Origin: JBOGJG01 sp050747825
GTDB taxonomy: Bacteria; Acidobacteriota; UBA6911; RPQK01; JBOGJG01
Direction: 5' to 3'
Assembly: GCA_050747825.1 (NCBI GenBank)
Contig: JBOGJG010000212.1
Coordinates: 1 to 50,154, forward strand
DNA length: 50,154 bases
Shown: positions 34,443-43,016 of the stretch, piece by piece
Numbering within the stretch: the stretch's first letter is position 1
Layout of the letters: each line of letters opens with the position of its first letter
Notes under the pieces: model-generated
Told to the model about the DNA's origin: nothing
The model's input: the letters and a program-made list of their open reading frames with translations, nothing else
The model's database searches: none
Made by a program: the position numbers and the translations under genes

Positions 34443-35314
34443 CGTTCGAGATGAACGACATACTGCCGGAAGGACCGGAAGTTAGGAAAGAAGGCATCAT
34501 GAGAGAAGGATTGCCTGTAGTTCGGCTCGGCAAACACCGGACCCAGCAATATCGTAGGAGCTCGATAGCTGCCGGCCACATCATACAGCGTCTCGAACTG
34601 GCGGCAGCAGAGGGATTCGTCTTTTCGGTTCAGCGCAATGCAGACCAGATTCACGGGCTCTCTTTCAACCATCTGCGTCATAGCGTCAAAGGGGACGTCG
34701 CTGCCCAGATTCAAGCAGTCCCAGCCCTCCACTTCAAGTATCCTCGAAGTGGCATTGAGCAGCAGCCTGCAAAATCCGTCCGGCGCTGCGCACAAGGCCG
34801 TTTTGCCGTTCTTGCGCCGGCGAATAATGGACGGAAACACCGCAAAGAGAGCCTCTTCCAGGTTATTGCCAGCCACTCGAGTCTCTCCCACCGTCATCTC
34901 CTCGGCTTCCAAGGAGCGCTTGATTTCGCCGGCGATGGGCACGAGGATGTCATCATAGAGGTCAGCCAGGCTCATCCCCCTGAGATAGAGCCGCTCCAGG
35001 AATTGCCTAACGCGCATGCGCTGGTTCTGGACAGCCAGATAGAGAATCGATTTTTGTACTTTGCGGAAGTTTTTCTCGTTGACGCAGAATTCGATATCCG
35101 GATCTTCCCAGTCTTCTGTGCTGAGGAGTCCGTTTGCTTCGAAGCGCTGCTGCATCTGAAAATGGCGGATGTCCTCCAGCCTGAACCTTCGATGACCTCC
35201 GGGAGTTCGATAGCACCTCAGCACTTCACGGTTGGTCCAGCCCTTGATTGTAGCTTCGCTGACGTTCCACATCTGGGCCAGTTCTCGGGTTGTGAAGGTC
35301 CTGGTTTCCGTCAT
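34439..35314 (-). CDS. MerR-family regulator with degenerate CarH-like B12-binding region
   Basis: A 291-residue protein with an N-terminal MerR winged helix (about residues 6-60: FTTRELAQMWNVSEATIKGW, then RTPGGHRRFR). A four-helix region follows (about 85-165), then an alpha/beta domain (about 170-285) laid out like CarH/LitR photoreceptor regulators. The cobalamin ligands seem lost: the Glu-His pair is replaced by GETRVAG, and the lower-ligand motif Asp-x-His-x-x-Gly by PDGFCRLLL. It may therefore sense something else, or respond without B12. Coupling to proline dehydrogenase suggests a role in proline use. Confidence 0.8.
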   Translation of the reverse strand: MTETRTFTTRELAQMWNVSEATIKGWTNREVLRCYRTPGGHRRFRLEDIRHFQMQQRFEANGLLSTEDWEDPDIEFCVNEKNFRKVQKSILYLAVQNQRMRVRQFLERLYLRGMSLADLYDDILVPIAGEIKRSLEAEEMTVGETRVAGNNLEEALFAVFPSIIRRRKNGKTALCAAPDGFCRLLLNATSRILEVEGWDCLNLGSDVPFDAMTQMVEREPVNLVCIALNRKDESLCCRQFETLYDVAGSYRAPTILLGPVFAEPNYRQSFSHDAFFPNFRSFRQYVVHLER

Positions 35315-35369
35315 AAAGAGAGTGAGATTAAAAACTGATGATAGGGCAGGCCTGGCAATGAGTCAATTA

Positions 35370-35500
35370 ACCCGCATTTCTCAGACCGGTTCGTAACGAG
35401 GCGCTGGAAGGGCCGTCCTGACAAGGAGCCCGACCGAGTGCAATGCAGTCAGGGCGGATCATTCCGCCGCCGCAGTAGACCCGGTCTGAGAAATGCGGGT
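35370..35500. mobile_element. TA-flanked palindromic element (MITE-like), 131 bp
   Basis: Perfect 20-bp terminal inverted repeats (35370-35389 and 35481-35500, starting ACCCGCATTTCTC) are flanked on each side by TA (35368-35369 and 35501-35502), as expected for a TA target duplication of Tc1/mariner/IS630-type movement. The 91-bp interior codes for nothing recognisable. The right-hand TA together with the element's last base forms the TAA stop codon of the metallophosphoesterase gene. No transposase is nearby. The class is inferred from structure. Confidence 0.7.
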
Positions 35501-37062
35501 TAGGATGAAAACAGATAGACCAGCCGGCTTTTTCCCCGCTCTCCTTCCCACTTGAGAAGCCGCGCGTTGCAGACTCCATCGGCATCCCGAAGAATCCGCA
35601 GGAAGACAAATTCTTTCTCCGCACGGATCAGACGATTCTGCTCGTCGAAGATTTTGGTCCAGGTGCCGGTATTGAAATATTCCGCTCCACCGGGAAGTTT
35701 GCACAGATCCGGCTCATGGGTGTGACCCATGACGATAAACTGCGGATGGAGGAGTTTTTCAATGAGGATCGCCTTTTGCCGGAGCGGGTAATAGGGAGTC
35801 GAGTTCCCGGCGCCTGGCGCCAGGCGCCTCTTGAGAAACCATCCGGCAAGGACCAAGACTTCCATCAGGAAAACCCATCGGATGATCTCCAGCCAGATAC
35901 CATTGCCGTTGTCCGGGCTAAACCTGGTTGTCAGAGTTGCCGGCAGCGCCGGCCATACCATGTTCAGAATGGAAAGGACTACTCCAAATAAAAAAATGAC
36001 CAGCAAAAGGGTGACCAGGACAGGCAGCTTCAAAGACCCCGTCAAAAAACGGTGGAGGCGCCAGATGCCCCGTGGTTTTCGCATGACAGGCGGCTCATGA
36101 AGCTCATCGAGTGCTCTCAGTCTTTCCAGCCACCGGTGCTCCGCTTGCGCGTCATCCGGGTTGCCGTTCTCTGCATCAAGCAGGGCCAGGCGGCCGGCCA
36201 TCTCTTGCAGCGCCTTTCGCTGGCTTTCGATGCGCTCGACATAGGCGCTCTCCGGAAATGTCTGCCATTTGCCCTTCATCCTTCTCAGCATTTCGCGCCC
36301 GTCGCCGAGCAAAAACTGATAAGCCCGTCCCGGACGGGTGCGTATGAACCAGGACAGGAACCGCGTGGCCGGCTTGATATTGTCTGCGTCCGGAATATCC
36401 AGCTCGACACGATTGAAGAGATAACGGACGAAAAATGATCCCCAGGGAAGGTCGATGTGATCTTGCTCATCCGCTCGAATGGCTTCGATTTTCGGGAGCC
36501 TGGGATCAAGCGGGTGTTTGAACGAATTGAGTTTGTCGTACTGGTGTCCATGCTCCGCGTACACCTGCCCATCGAAGTAGAACCAGGGCAGAATGTCGAT
36601 GTTGCTGCCAATCTGCAGGCTCTTCTCAGGCAGCCTGGCTTGAAGTTGGCTGACAAACATCTCCCGCACCTGCGGATACCATAGCTCGATATCGTGGTTG
36701 CCGAGGACGATGGTCAGGCTGTGCTCGGCTGTGAATTCGGCTAGCGCCTGGAAAAAATCATAATGGCCCTGCATGATGATCTTTAGCTTCCAGGCGGTTT
36801 CCTCTTCTCCCGCCTTCAGGCCGTATCTGGAGGCCGGCCCATGGCGCTCAGGCGGAACTGCCGTCACCTGCAGAAAATCGAGAAAATCTCCATTGATGAT
36901 CAGTCTCCAGCGGTGGTTTCGCCAGCGCGGAGCATGCTGGTGATGGTACAAAAAATCGACAAAATCGTCGTCAAAGAAGAAATCTTCATGGCGAAAGACC
37001 CGTCCACTTACCGGATCGCGTCCCTGGCTCAGATGCAGATCACTGATGATCAACAGATCCAT
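35500..37062 (-). CDS. membrane-associated metallophosphoesterase
   Basis: A 520-residue protein. The two-metal calcineurin-like core is split: SDLHLSQG (residue 7 on), NGDFLDF (near 57), LGNHDIELW (near 118) and EHGHQYDK (near 168) come first, and MGHTHEP (near 447) after a long insert. The insert holds two hydrophobic helices (about 345-375 and 390-415), so part of the protein is anchored in the membrane with the catalytic domain probably cytoplasmic. The substrate is unknown; relatives cleave nucleotides or phospholipid precursors. The ATG lies within a short dispersed repeat with no ribosome-binding site, and the stop codon lies at a TA-flanked element. Confidence 0.85.
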   Translation of the reverse strand: MDLLIISDLHLSQGRDPVSGRVFRHEDFFFDDDFVDFLYHHQHAPRWRNHRWRLIINGDFLDFLQVTAVPPERHGPASRYGLKAGEEETAWKLKIIMQGHYDFFQALAEFTAEHSLTIVLGNHDIELWYPQVREMFVSQLQARLPEKSLQIGSNIDILPWFYFDGQVYAEHGHQYDKLNSFKHPLDPRLPKIEAIRADEQDHIDLPWGSFFVRYLFNRVELDIPDADNIKPATRFLSWFIRTRPGRAYQFLLGDGREMLRRMKGKWQTFPESAYVERIESQRKALQEMAGRLALLDAENGNPDDAQAEHRWLERLRALDELHEPPVMRKPRGIWRLHRFLTGSLKLPVLVTLLLVIFLFGVVLSILNMVWPALPATLTTRFSPDNGNGIWLEIIRWVFLMEVLVLAGWFLKRRLAPGAGNSTPYYPLRQKAILIEKLLHPQFIVMGHTHEPDLCKLPGGAEYFNTGTWTKIFDEQNRLIRAEKEFVFLRILRDADGVCNARLLKWEGERGKSRLVYLFSS

Positions 37063-37086
37063 TCGTGTGATTCGATTCGTTGGCTA
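37061..37086. repeat. ATTCGTGTGATTCG repeat at the metallophosphoesterase start
   Basis: The second copy of the short repeat seen at 24451 and 43961, here with an additional ATTCG unit. It overlaps the start codon of the metallophosphoesterase and the end of the M24 remnant. Confidence 0.6.
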
Positions 37087-38045
37087 CACTTCTGCCTTGC
37101 CTACCAACCCCTGAACGTTCCTCGGAATTGAGGCGTTCAAATCCTGCACGCGATCCCCAAATTTACCAAGGGTGTTTTCCACTACCACAAAATCCAACCC
37201 TGGAATCACGACCTCATCCCAGCGGTTTCCCATCCCCCGGATAGCCACGTCCAGCATAGTCACGATTTGATGTCCGAATTGTGCGTTCCGGTATAGGGTT
37301 TGAAGCGTTCCAGCTCGATGGGACGGCCGATCCTCTCGCTCACCGCTCTGGAGCGCGAGCGGAAGAAATCTACCAGATCTTCCTCCTGGCGGCGGGCGGG
37401 GGCGCCGGACTGAGCCACTTCCACGTAAGCCTGATAGCCCACGTCAAAGGCTTCTTCCACGAATTCAAACCAGTAACGCTGCTCAGGCGAACCGTCCTGG
37501 GGACTCTTGACCGCCACCATGGATCTCCTCAGACAGGAGTTCAGGCCGTCGCGCTTGGGCGCCACGCCGATGTGGACCACATCCCCCTCCTCTATCCGGC
37601 GATTCAGAGCCTTGCCGATCAGAGTTCGGTTAGCTTCGCCCGTAGTCACCATGACATCCCATCCCATCTCCTCGGCGCCCAGCTCTCGGCCCACCAGATA
37701 GCCCCAGGAAGCCACCTGCGTCTCCAGCATGCCGGGTTTGAGGAAACCGCCAGCATGGCTCGCATCATGGCATTGGCAATCGTATTGGCATCCCGGATCA
37801 GGCGCATCTCTTCGTCTGACTTTTCGTACTTGATCCGGTAATAGCTTTCCTGGATGTCGCGGATGTTTTCGGCGCCGACCAGCGACTCCAGATATTCCAT
37901 CAGGGCTGAGGGGATCACCTGGCGCGGAGTCAGCAGTCCGACAGTGCGAACCGTTCCTCCTGCAGCTTCCTGCAGCCGAGAGCACCCGTTCCACCAGTCG
38001 TGCTTCCCGCCGCCACCGTTCGAGTCGGGATGGATCCAGTTTCAT
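37084..38045 (-). pseudogene. M24-family (Xaa-Pro aminopeptidase-like) metallopeptidase, frameshifted
   Basis: Pieces of one protein lie in three frames. The start (MKLDPSRLERWRREARLVER, from 38045) is followed in a second frame (about 37918-37750) by MEYLESLVGAENIRDIQ and ESYYRIKYEKSDEEMRLI, the linker and first helix of an M24 pita-bread domain. The first frame then resumes with LKPGMLETQVASWGYLVG and VVHIGVAPKRDGLNS, and a third frame (37270-37084) holds DVAIRGMGNRWDEVV to the end. At least three frameshifts are required, so it is a pseudogene unless the assembly is wrong. metH lies 20 bp upstream. Confidence 0.8.
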
Positions 38046-38065
38046 GGTTTCTTAGATTGTAGAAA

Positions 38066-41000
38066 CTACGCACTAAAATAGCGAGCCTGCGGGTGATGAA
38101 ACACCACGGCGCTGACGGAAGCTTCCGGCTCCATCATGTATTCGTCAGTGAGAGAGATCCCCACCTCCTCGGGACGGATCAGCCGCCATAAAACTTCCTG
38201 ATCCTCCAGCCGCGGGCAGGCGGGATATCCAAAGGAGTAACGTTTTCCCCGATACTGGCCCTGGAAACGGTCTTTCATGCTCATACCCGGAGCATCGGGG
38301 AAGCCCCATTGCCCACGCAGTTTGGTGTGAAGCCATTCGGCCAGGCCTTCTGCCGTCTCAATCGCTAAAGCCTGAATGGCATGGCTCTTCAGGTATTGGC
38401 CCTGCTCTTTTAGATTCTGGTAAATTTCACGGATGCCGCCTCCGGAGGTGACGGCAAAAAGGCACACTGCGTCACGGCGGGGAAGGTCTTTGTTCCACAC
38501 GTAATCAACCAGGCAGAGACCGTCTCCGCCAGGCTGGCGCGGAAACTCGAATTCGGCCACCACCGTCTCCCCGTCACAGCCATACAGGCGCAGCCGCTCG
38601 CCTTCGCCGGCGGCTTTGTAAAACTGCCAGACGGCATGAGACTGCATTGCGCCTTTGCGGCATTCTTGTTTCAGCTCATCGATCACGGCCTGGAGTTTGG
38701 CGGCTTTTTCTTCCCCCTCTTGCAGCCTCTCGCTCACTCGTCCCTTGAGTCCCAGGTGCTTGCCGTAAAGCATCACAGGATTGACGAAGCGCCACACCTC
38801 GTCGAGATTGATGTTCCTGAGGACATGGCGCTGAAAATCAGGGGCCGAGGGTACCGTGTCGAGCACTTCAACCGTCTGCGAGCGGCCCCTCCTGGCAGCA
38901 CCCGGTTCTCTTTTCGCCTCTTGCCGCTTGGTAAAGACTTGGCGTTCATTCGCGAGTTCCTGTTCCAGGATTTCGCGCTTTTCGCGGCTCAGCAGCCGCC
39001 CGGCCAACTCCAGACCCCCCATCGCATCCTGCGCATACACCACCGTGCCCTTGTACTCCGGAGCGATTCTCAATCGGGTAAAGCTGCGAGTGAGCGCCGC
39101 GCCCCCCACCATCATGGGGGGGACGCCCCCAGACTGGCTCAATTCGGTCGCGGTGATCACCATCTGCTGAGCGGACTTCACCAGCAGTCCCGAAAGTCCG
39201 ATGATATCGGGCTGGTGCTCGCGTATGGCGTCGATTAGGTCGTGGGGCGGGACCTTGATCCCCAGGTTCACCACCTTGTAGCCGTTGTTGGAGAGAATGA
39301 TCTCGACCAGGTTTTTGCCGATGTCGTGGACGTCTCCCTTGACGGTGGCCAGAATCACCGTCCCCTTGGTGGAGGTCTCCGACTTTTCCATGAATTGTTC
39401 CAGGTGGTTGACGGCCGCTTTCATTGCCTCGGCGCTCTGCAGCACTTCGGCAACGATCAGCTCATTGTTATTGAACAGCCGGCCCACCTCATCCATGCCG
39501 GCCATCAGGGGTCCGTTGATAATTTTCAGCGGCTCGGCTTCTTTTAATTTCAGGTTGAGGTCTTCGACCAGACCGTCCCGGCTCCCCTCCACGATATAGT
39601 TGGCCAGGCGCTCGTCCAGGGAAAGCGAGGAAACATCCTTTATGACGCGGCTGGAGGCGTCGCGGAAGTGGGCGGTAAACTCTGCCACGGTTTGGTCGCT
39701 GGTCTCGAAAAGGACGGCTTCAGCCAATGTTCTTTCCTCCTCGGGAATGGAGGCATAGCGTTCCAGCTTTTCGGTATTGACGATCGCCAGATCCAGGCCT
39801 GCCTTGGTGCAGTGATACAGGAAGACCGAGTTCAGGACCTCGCGGCCGGCCGGTGGGAGGCCGAAGGAAACATTACTGATTCCCAGAATGGTCTTGCAAA
39901 GCGGAAGGGTTTCCTTGATCAGACGAACCCCTTCGACCGTCTCGGCCGCCGAACCCAGATAGTTTTCATCGCCGGTGCCGCACGGGAAGACCAGAGGGTC
40001 GAAGATGATATCGGTGGGCTGCACGCCATACCGGTTCACCAGCAGGTCGAAGGAGCGTTTGGCGATCTCCAGCTTGCGCCGGCGGGTGACCGCCATGCCA
40101 TGCTGCTTGTCCTCGTCAATCGTGCCGACCACCAGGGCGGCGCCAAACTTTTTGGCCAGGGGGACTACTTGCTGGAAGCGCTCTTCGCCGTCCTCGAGAT
40201 TGATTGAATTCAAGATGGCCTTCCCCTGGCAATAGGTGAGCGCCTGCGCCATTACTTCAGAGTCGGTGGAGTCAATCATCAGAGGGGCTTTTATTTTTTG
40301 AATGACGTGACTCAAGAATTCCCGCATGTCGCCGGTCTCGTCGCGGTCGGGGTCCTGCAGGCAGACATCAATGACGTGGGCGCCATTTTTCACCTGGCGG
40401 CGTGCAATCTCGCTGGCCTCCTCAAATTTCCGCTCTTCAATGAGCCGCTTGAAGACGCGGCTGCCCAGGACATTGGTCCGCTCTCCCACCAGCAGCGGAC
40501 GGTTGGACTCCTCAATCTCCAGGTTCTCAATACCCGAAACGAATGTGCGGTGAAAGGAGGGAATCTGTCGCGGCGAATACCTGGATGCAGTTCCCGCCAT
40601 GGCCTCAATGTGCGCGGTCGTAGTACCGCAGCATCCTCCTAGCAGGTTGAGCCATCCTTCTTCCAGAAAGCGCTGCAGGACCGTCTGCATCATCTGCGGA
40701 GACTCCAGGTAATGCCCATCCTCATCCGGCAGTCCGGCGTTCGGGACGCAGGCCACCCGCGTTTTGGCCAACTCGGCCAGGCTGCGGATATGGTCCGTCA
40801 TGAATTCGGGCCCTGTTGCGCAGTTTAGTCCGAGGTACAGCAGGGGGACGTGTTGCAGGCTGGTTATGAGGGCTTCTACGCCCTGGCCCGCCAGCATGGT
40901 TCCCATGGGCTCGATTGTGGCCGAAACTGCGATAGGGATCTCCCGCCCGAGCTGCTCGAAAGCCCGGTGAATGCCGATGATAGCGGCTTTCACATTGCGC

Positions 41001-41506
41001 GTGTCCTGGGAAGTCTCAATGACGAGATAATCCGCGCTGCCCTCGATCAAACCCTGGGCCTGCCGCTGAAAAGTCTGGATTAACCTTTCGAAAGTGACTC
41101 CACCCGTGACTGAAATGGCTTTTGTGGTGGGGCCCATGGAGCCGGCTACGAAGCGGGGTCGCTCGGGGGTGCTCATCTCATCGGCCGCCTCCCGGCCCAG
41201 CCGCGCCGCCGCCGCCGTGATCTCATCGGCTCGGTCCTGCAGGTCATATTCAGACAGGACCAGATCGGTACTTCCAAAAGTATTCGTCTCCACAATGTCG
41301 GCGCCGGCGCGCAGGAACGAGAGGTGTATTCCCTTGATCAACTCCGGGCGCGTAATGGCCAGAAACTCATTGCACCCCTCGTAAGAGGCGCCCCCGAAGT
41401 CGCCGGCTTCCAGATTGGATGCCTGGATGGTTGTCCCCATGGCGCCATCCAGCACGAGCACTCGCTCCGTCAGCGCATTCTCCAGTTTTTTTCTACGAGT
41501 GTTCAC
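38066..41506 (-). CDS. metH: cobalamin-dependent methionine synthase
   Basis: A 1146-residue, apparently complete MetH that transfers methyl from methyltetrahydrofolate to homocysteine. Domains in order: homocysteine-binding barrel (1 to about 320, zinc cysteines in GLNCATG and GGCCGTT), pterin-binding barrel (about 330-610, GERTNVLGS), B12 cap and B12-binding domain (about 620-880, DVHDIGKN near 727 with the cobalt-ligand His), and the AdoMet reactivation domain (about 890-1146, FGYPACPRLED near 1097). The GTG start overlaps the stop of the upstream ArsR-methyltransferase gene, so the pair is translationally coupled. Confidence 0.98.
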   Translation of the reverse strand: MNTRRKKLENALTERVLVLDGAMGTTIQASNLEAGDFGGASYEGCNEFLAITRPELIKGIHLSFLRAGADIVETNTFGSTDLVLSEYDLQDRADEITAAAARLGREAADEMSTPERPRFVAGSMGPTTKAISVTGGVTFERLIQTFQRQAQGLIEGSADYLVIETSQDTRNVKAAIIGIHRAFEQLGREIPIAVSATIEPMGTMLAGQGVEALITSLQHVPLLYLGLNCATGPEFMTDHIRSLAELAKTRVACVPNAGLPDEDGHYLESPQMMQTVLQRFLEEGWLNLLGGCCGTTTAHIEAMAGTASRYSPRQIPSFHRTFVSGIENLEIEESNRPLLVGERTNVLGSRVFKRLIEERKFEEASEIARRQVKNGAHVIDVCLQDPDRDETGDMREFLSHVIQKIKAPLMIDSTDSEVMAQALTYCQGKAILNSINLEDGEERFQQVVPLAKKFGAALVVGTIDEDKQHGMAVTRRRKLEIAKRSFDLLVNRYGVQPTDIIFDPLVFPCGTGDENYLGSAAETVEGVRLIKETLPLCKTILGISNVSFGLPPAGREVLNSVFLYHCTKAGLDLAIVNTEKLERYASIPEEERTLAEAVLFETSDQTVAEFTAHFRDASSRVIKDVSSLSLDERLANYIVEGSRDGLVEDLNLKLKEAEPLKIINGPLMAGMDEVGRLFNNNELIVAEVLQSAEAMKAAVNHLEQFMEKSETSTKGTVILATVKGDVHDIGKNLVEIILSNNGYKVVNLGIKVPPHDLIDAIREHQPDIIGLSGLLVKSAQQMVITATELSQSGGVPPMMVGGAALTRSFTRLRIAPEYKGTVVYAQDAMGGLELAGRLLSREKREILEQELANERQVFTKRQEAKREPGAARRGRSQTVEVLDTVPSAPDFQRHVLRNINLDEVWRFVNPVMLYGKHLGLKGRVSERLQEGEEKAAKLQAVIDELKQECRKGAMQSHAVWQFYKAAGEGERLRLYGCDGETVVAEFEFPRQPGGDGLCLVDYVWNKDLPRRDAVCLFAVTSGGGIREIYQNLKEQGQYLKSHAIQALAIETAEGLAEWLHTKLRGQWGFPDAPGMSMKDRFQGQYRGKRYSFGYPACPRLEDQEVLWRLIRPEEVGISLTDEYMMEPEASVSAVVFHHPQARYFSA

Positions 41507-42390
41507 GATTTCTTGATCCCTGTTGCGATAAAAGTTCGAAATGGCTCCGGACGGGTTCTCAGGGCCTCATCAACCCGAATGCCGGAAAAACCGGCTTCGC
41601 CCAGCCACTCTTGGACCGCTTCCGGTTCAAAGCCCAGCCAGCGGTGATTCAACTCCGACACCACCCACTGCTCATCATGAGGGTACAGCTCCAATACAAG
41701 AATTCGTCCCCTGCTGGCCAGCAGGCGATGGGCTTCCCTCAGGACCCGTAACGGTTCCTCCACATAGTGCAGAGACTGTGAGATCACGACCAGATCCACT
41801 GATCGCGAGGGGAGTGAGACATCCTCCATGCTCTCCTCTAGAAAGCGGATGTTCTCTGCGCCATTGGTCTGTTGTTGCGCCATTTTGAGGAAAGCCGGAT
41901 TGGAATCAATGGCGATCACCTGGTTGGCCCAGCGCGCGATCTCAAGTGTAAAGGCGCCGTCCCCGCACCCAAAGTCGGCCACCCGCAGCTCGGGCAGGAG
42001 AAAACTCAGGGAACGGCTCCAGGCAACCCAGGAGCGGCCCGGCACGACGAAGCGGTCGATTTCGGAACGTTCCTCTCGCTGCTTGAGAAGCTCCTGAAGA
42101 CGCGTCAGGTCTCCCTTTTCATCTCCGTGATGTTCCAGAGCCGAACGAAGAGAATCCCACCACTCCCCCATCTCATCCGCCATGCGATAGTAGCTGAAGC
42201 CGCAATTGCGCGTCCCTACCACCAACCCGGCTTTTCGCAGTTCGGCCAGGTGCTTGGACACGGTTGGCTGAGCCAGCCCGAGAATACTGGTCAGCTCCCC
42301 CACGTTTAAAGATTCCAGAGTCAGCAGGCGGATAATTCGAAGCCGAGTCTCATCTCCCAGTACCTTTAACGTCTCAGCCAGCGGGTTCAC
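41503..42390 (-). CDS. ArsR-family regulator fused to SAM-dependent methyltransferase
   Basis: A 295-residue protein with an N-terminal ArsR winged helix (about residues 1-85: LADETRLRIIRLL-like start and LAQPTVSKHLAELRKAG) and a C-terminal class I methyltransferase (about 125-250, SAM motif VADFGCGDGAF). ArsR-methyltransferase fusions next to metH occur in many bacteria and are thought to sense S-adenosylmethionine or homocysteine status. No arsenic- or metal-binding cysteine pair is seen in the DNA-binding part. It starts with GTG, has an upstream AT-rich palindrome, and is coupled to metH by a 4-bp overlap. Confidence 0.92.
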   Translation of the reverse strand: MNPLAETLKVLGDETRLRIIRLLTLESLNVGELTSILGLAQPTVSKHLAELRKAGLVVGTRNCGFSYYRMADEMGEWWDSLRSALEHHGDEKGDLTRLQELLKQREERSEIDRFVVPGRSWVAWSRSLSFLLPELRVADFGCGDGAFTLEIARWANQVIAIDSNPAFLKMAQQQTNGAENIRFLEESMEDVSLPSRSVDLVVISQSLHYVEEPLRVLREAHRLLASRGRILVLELYPHDEQWVVSELNHRWLGFEPEAVQEWLGEAGFSGIRVDEALRTRPEPFRTFIATGIKKS

Positions 42391-42396
42391 ATTGCT

Positions 42397-42416
42397 ATAT
42401 TAGAATATTGTGATAT
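42397..42416. promoter_or_regulatory. candidate ArsR-type operator
   Basis: ATATTAGAAT and ATTGTGATAT form an imperfect 10-10 palindrome (8 of 10 positions) six bases upstream of the regulator's GTG start. Position and AT-rich symmetry fit autoregulation by the ArsR-like protein and control of metH. Binding is inferred. Confidence 0.5.
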
Positions 42417-42426
42417 ATATGGCAAG

Positions 42427-42489
42427 TAGGCTGTGGGCTGTACTGTAGTTTAAGACAAAAGAAGGCCTGCAGCCCACAGCCTACAGCCC
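42427..42489. repeat. GTAGGCTGTGGGCTG inverted repeat
   Basis: GTAGGCTGTGGGCTG (from 42427) pairs with CAGCCCACAGCCTAC (ending at 42485) over 15 bp. It belongs to the family at 9308 and 27359 and lies between divergent genes. Confidence 0.8.
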
Positions 42490-42497
42490 TTTGCCGA

Positions 42498-42842
42498 ATG
42501 ACCAGTGACGACCGCCCTCCTTTCGTATATAGTACCCCCGTGGCCAGGCGGCGGAATATTCTGGAGGACGGCAATCTTTCACTTCACCTGGAAAATTGTC
42601 AGGTCCTGGTCGGGAAAAAGCGCATTGATTTAACGGCTACCGAGAGTAACCTTCTGGCCTGTCTCCTGGAACGCCGGGGTGACCCCGTGAGCCGGCAGGA
42701 ATTGATCGATCAGGTGTGGGGAAGTAACTACCAGGGCACCCAGCGGACGGTCGATACTCACATCCAAAGAATCCGCCTCAAGCTCGGTCGATCAGGCTGG
42801 CGCATCCAGAGCGTTCGAGGGATCGGTTACAGACTTACTTAA
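42498..42842 (+). CDS. stand-alone OmpR-type winged-helix DNA-binding protein
   Basis: A 114-residue protein consisting of only a Trans_reg_C output domain (about residues 22-114): LTATESNLLACLLERRGDPVS, then ELIDQVWG, and VDTHIQRIRLKLG near 85-100 with the recognition helix, ending in VRGIGYRL. There is no receiver domain, so it is not phosphorylated like a response regulator. It may be an orphan DNA-binding protein or a truncated regulator. The repeat family precedes the start, and no clear ribosome-binding site is seen. Confidence 0.88.
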   Translation: MTSDDRPPFVYSTPVARRRNILEDGNLSLHLENCQVLVGKKRIDLTATESNLLACLLERRGDPVSRQELIDQVWGSNYQGTQRTVDTHIQRIRLKLGRSGWRIQSVRGIGYRLT

Positions 42843-42884
42843 CAAACGCAGATTTCCAGTAGACAATAAGATGACTGGTTTTCT

Positions 42885-42989
42885 GGTTCCAAGTTCCAAG
42901 TTCCAAGAGGAAACAGAGCAAGCTGGGAAGCTCATACTCGAAACTTGAAACTCGGAACTCGAAACTTGGAACTTGAAACTTGAAACTTC
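42885..42989. repeat. GTTCCAAG / CTTGGAAC inverted repeat (copy 3, different core)
   Basis: Left arm 42885-42908 and a longer right arm (42939-42989, units CTTGAAAC, CTCGGAAC, CTTGGAAC). The core does not match that of the copies at 32345 and 47035. It precedes the small membrane protein gene. Confidence 0.8.
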
Positions 42990-43016
42990 AAAGCAACATC
43001 TTCCGGGGGGAGGCCT

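Noticed and set aside
34451..35338. 295-codon open frame on the plus strand
   Set aside because: It is antisense to the MerR/CarH-like regulator, which has clear motifs and a coupled neighbour.
42391..42497. SAM, SAH or cobalamin riboswitch upstream of the metH operon
   Set aside because: The leader is only a few bases long before the regulator start and contains an AT-rich palindrome and a repeat; no riboswitch core is visible.
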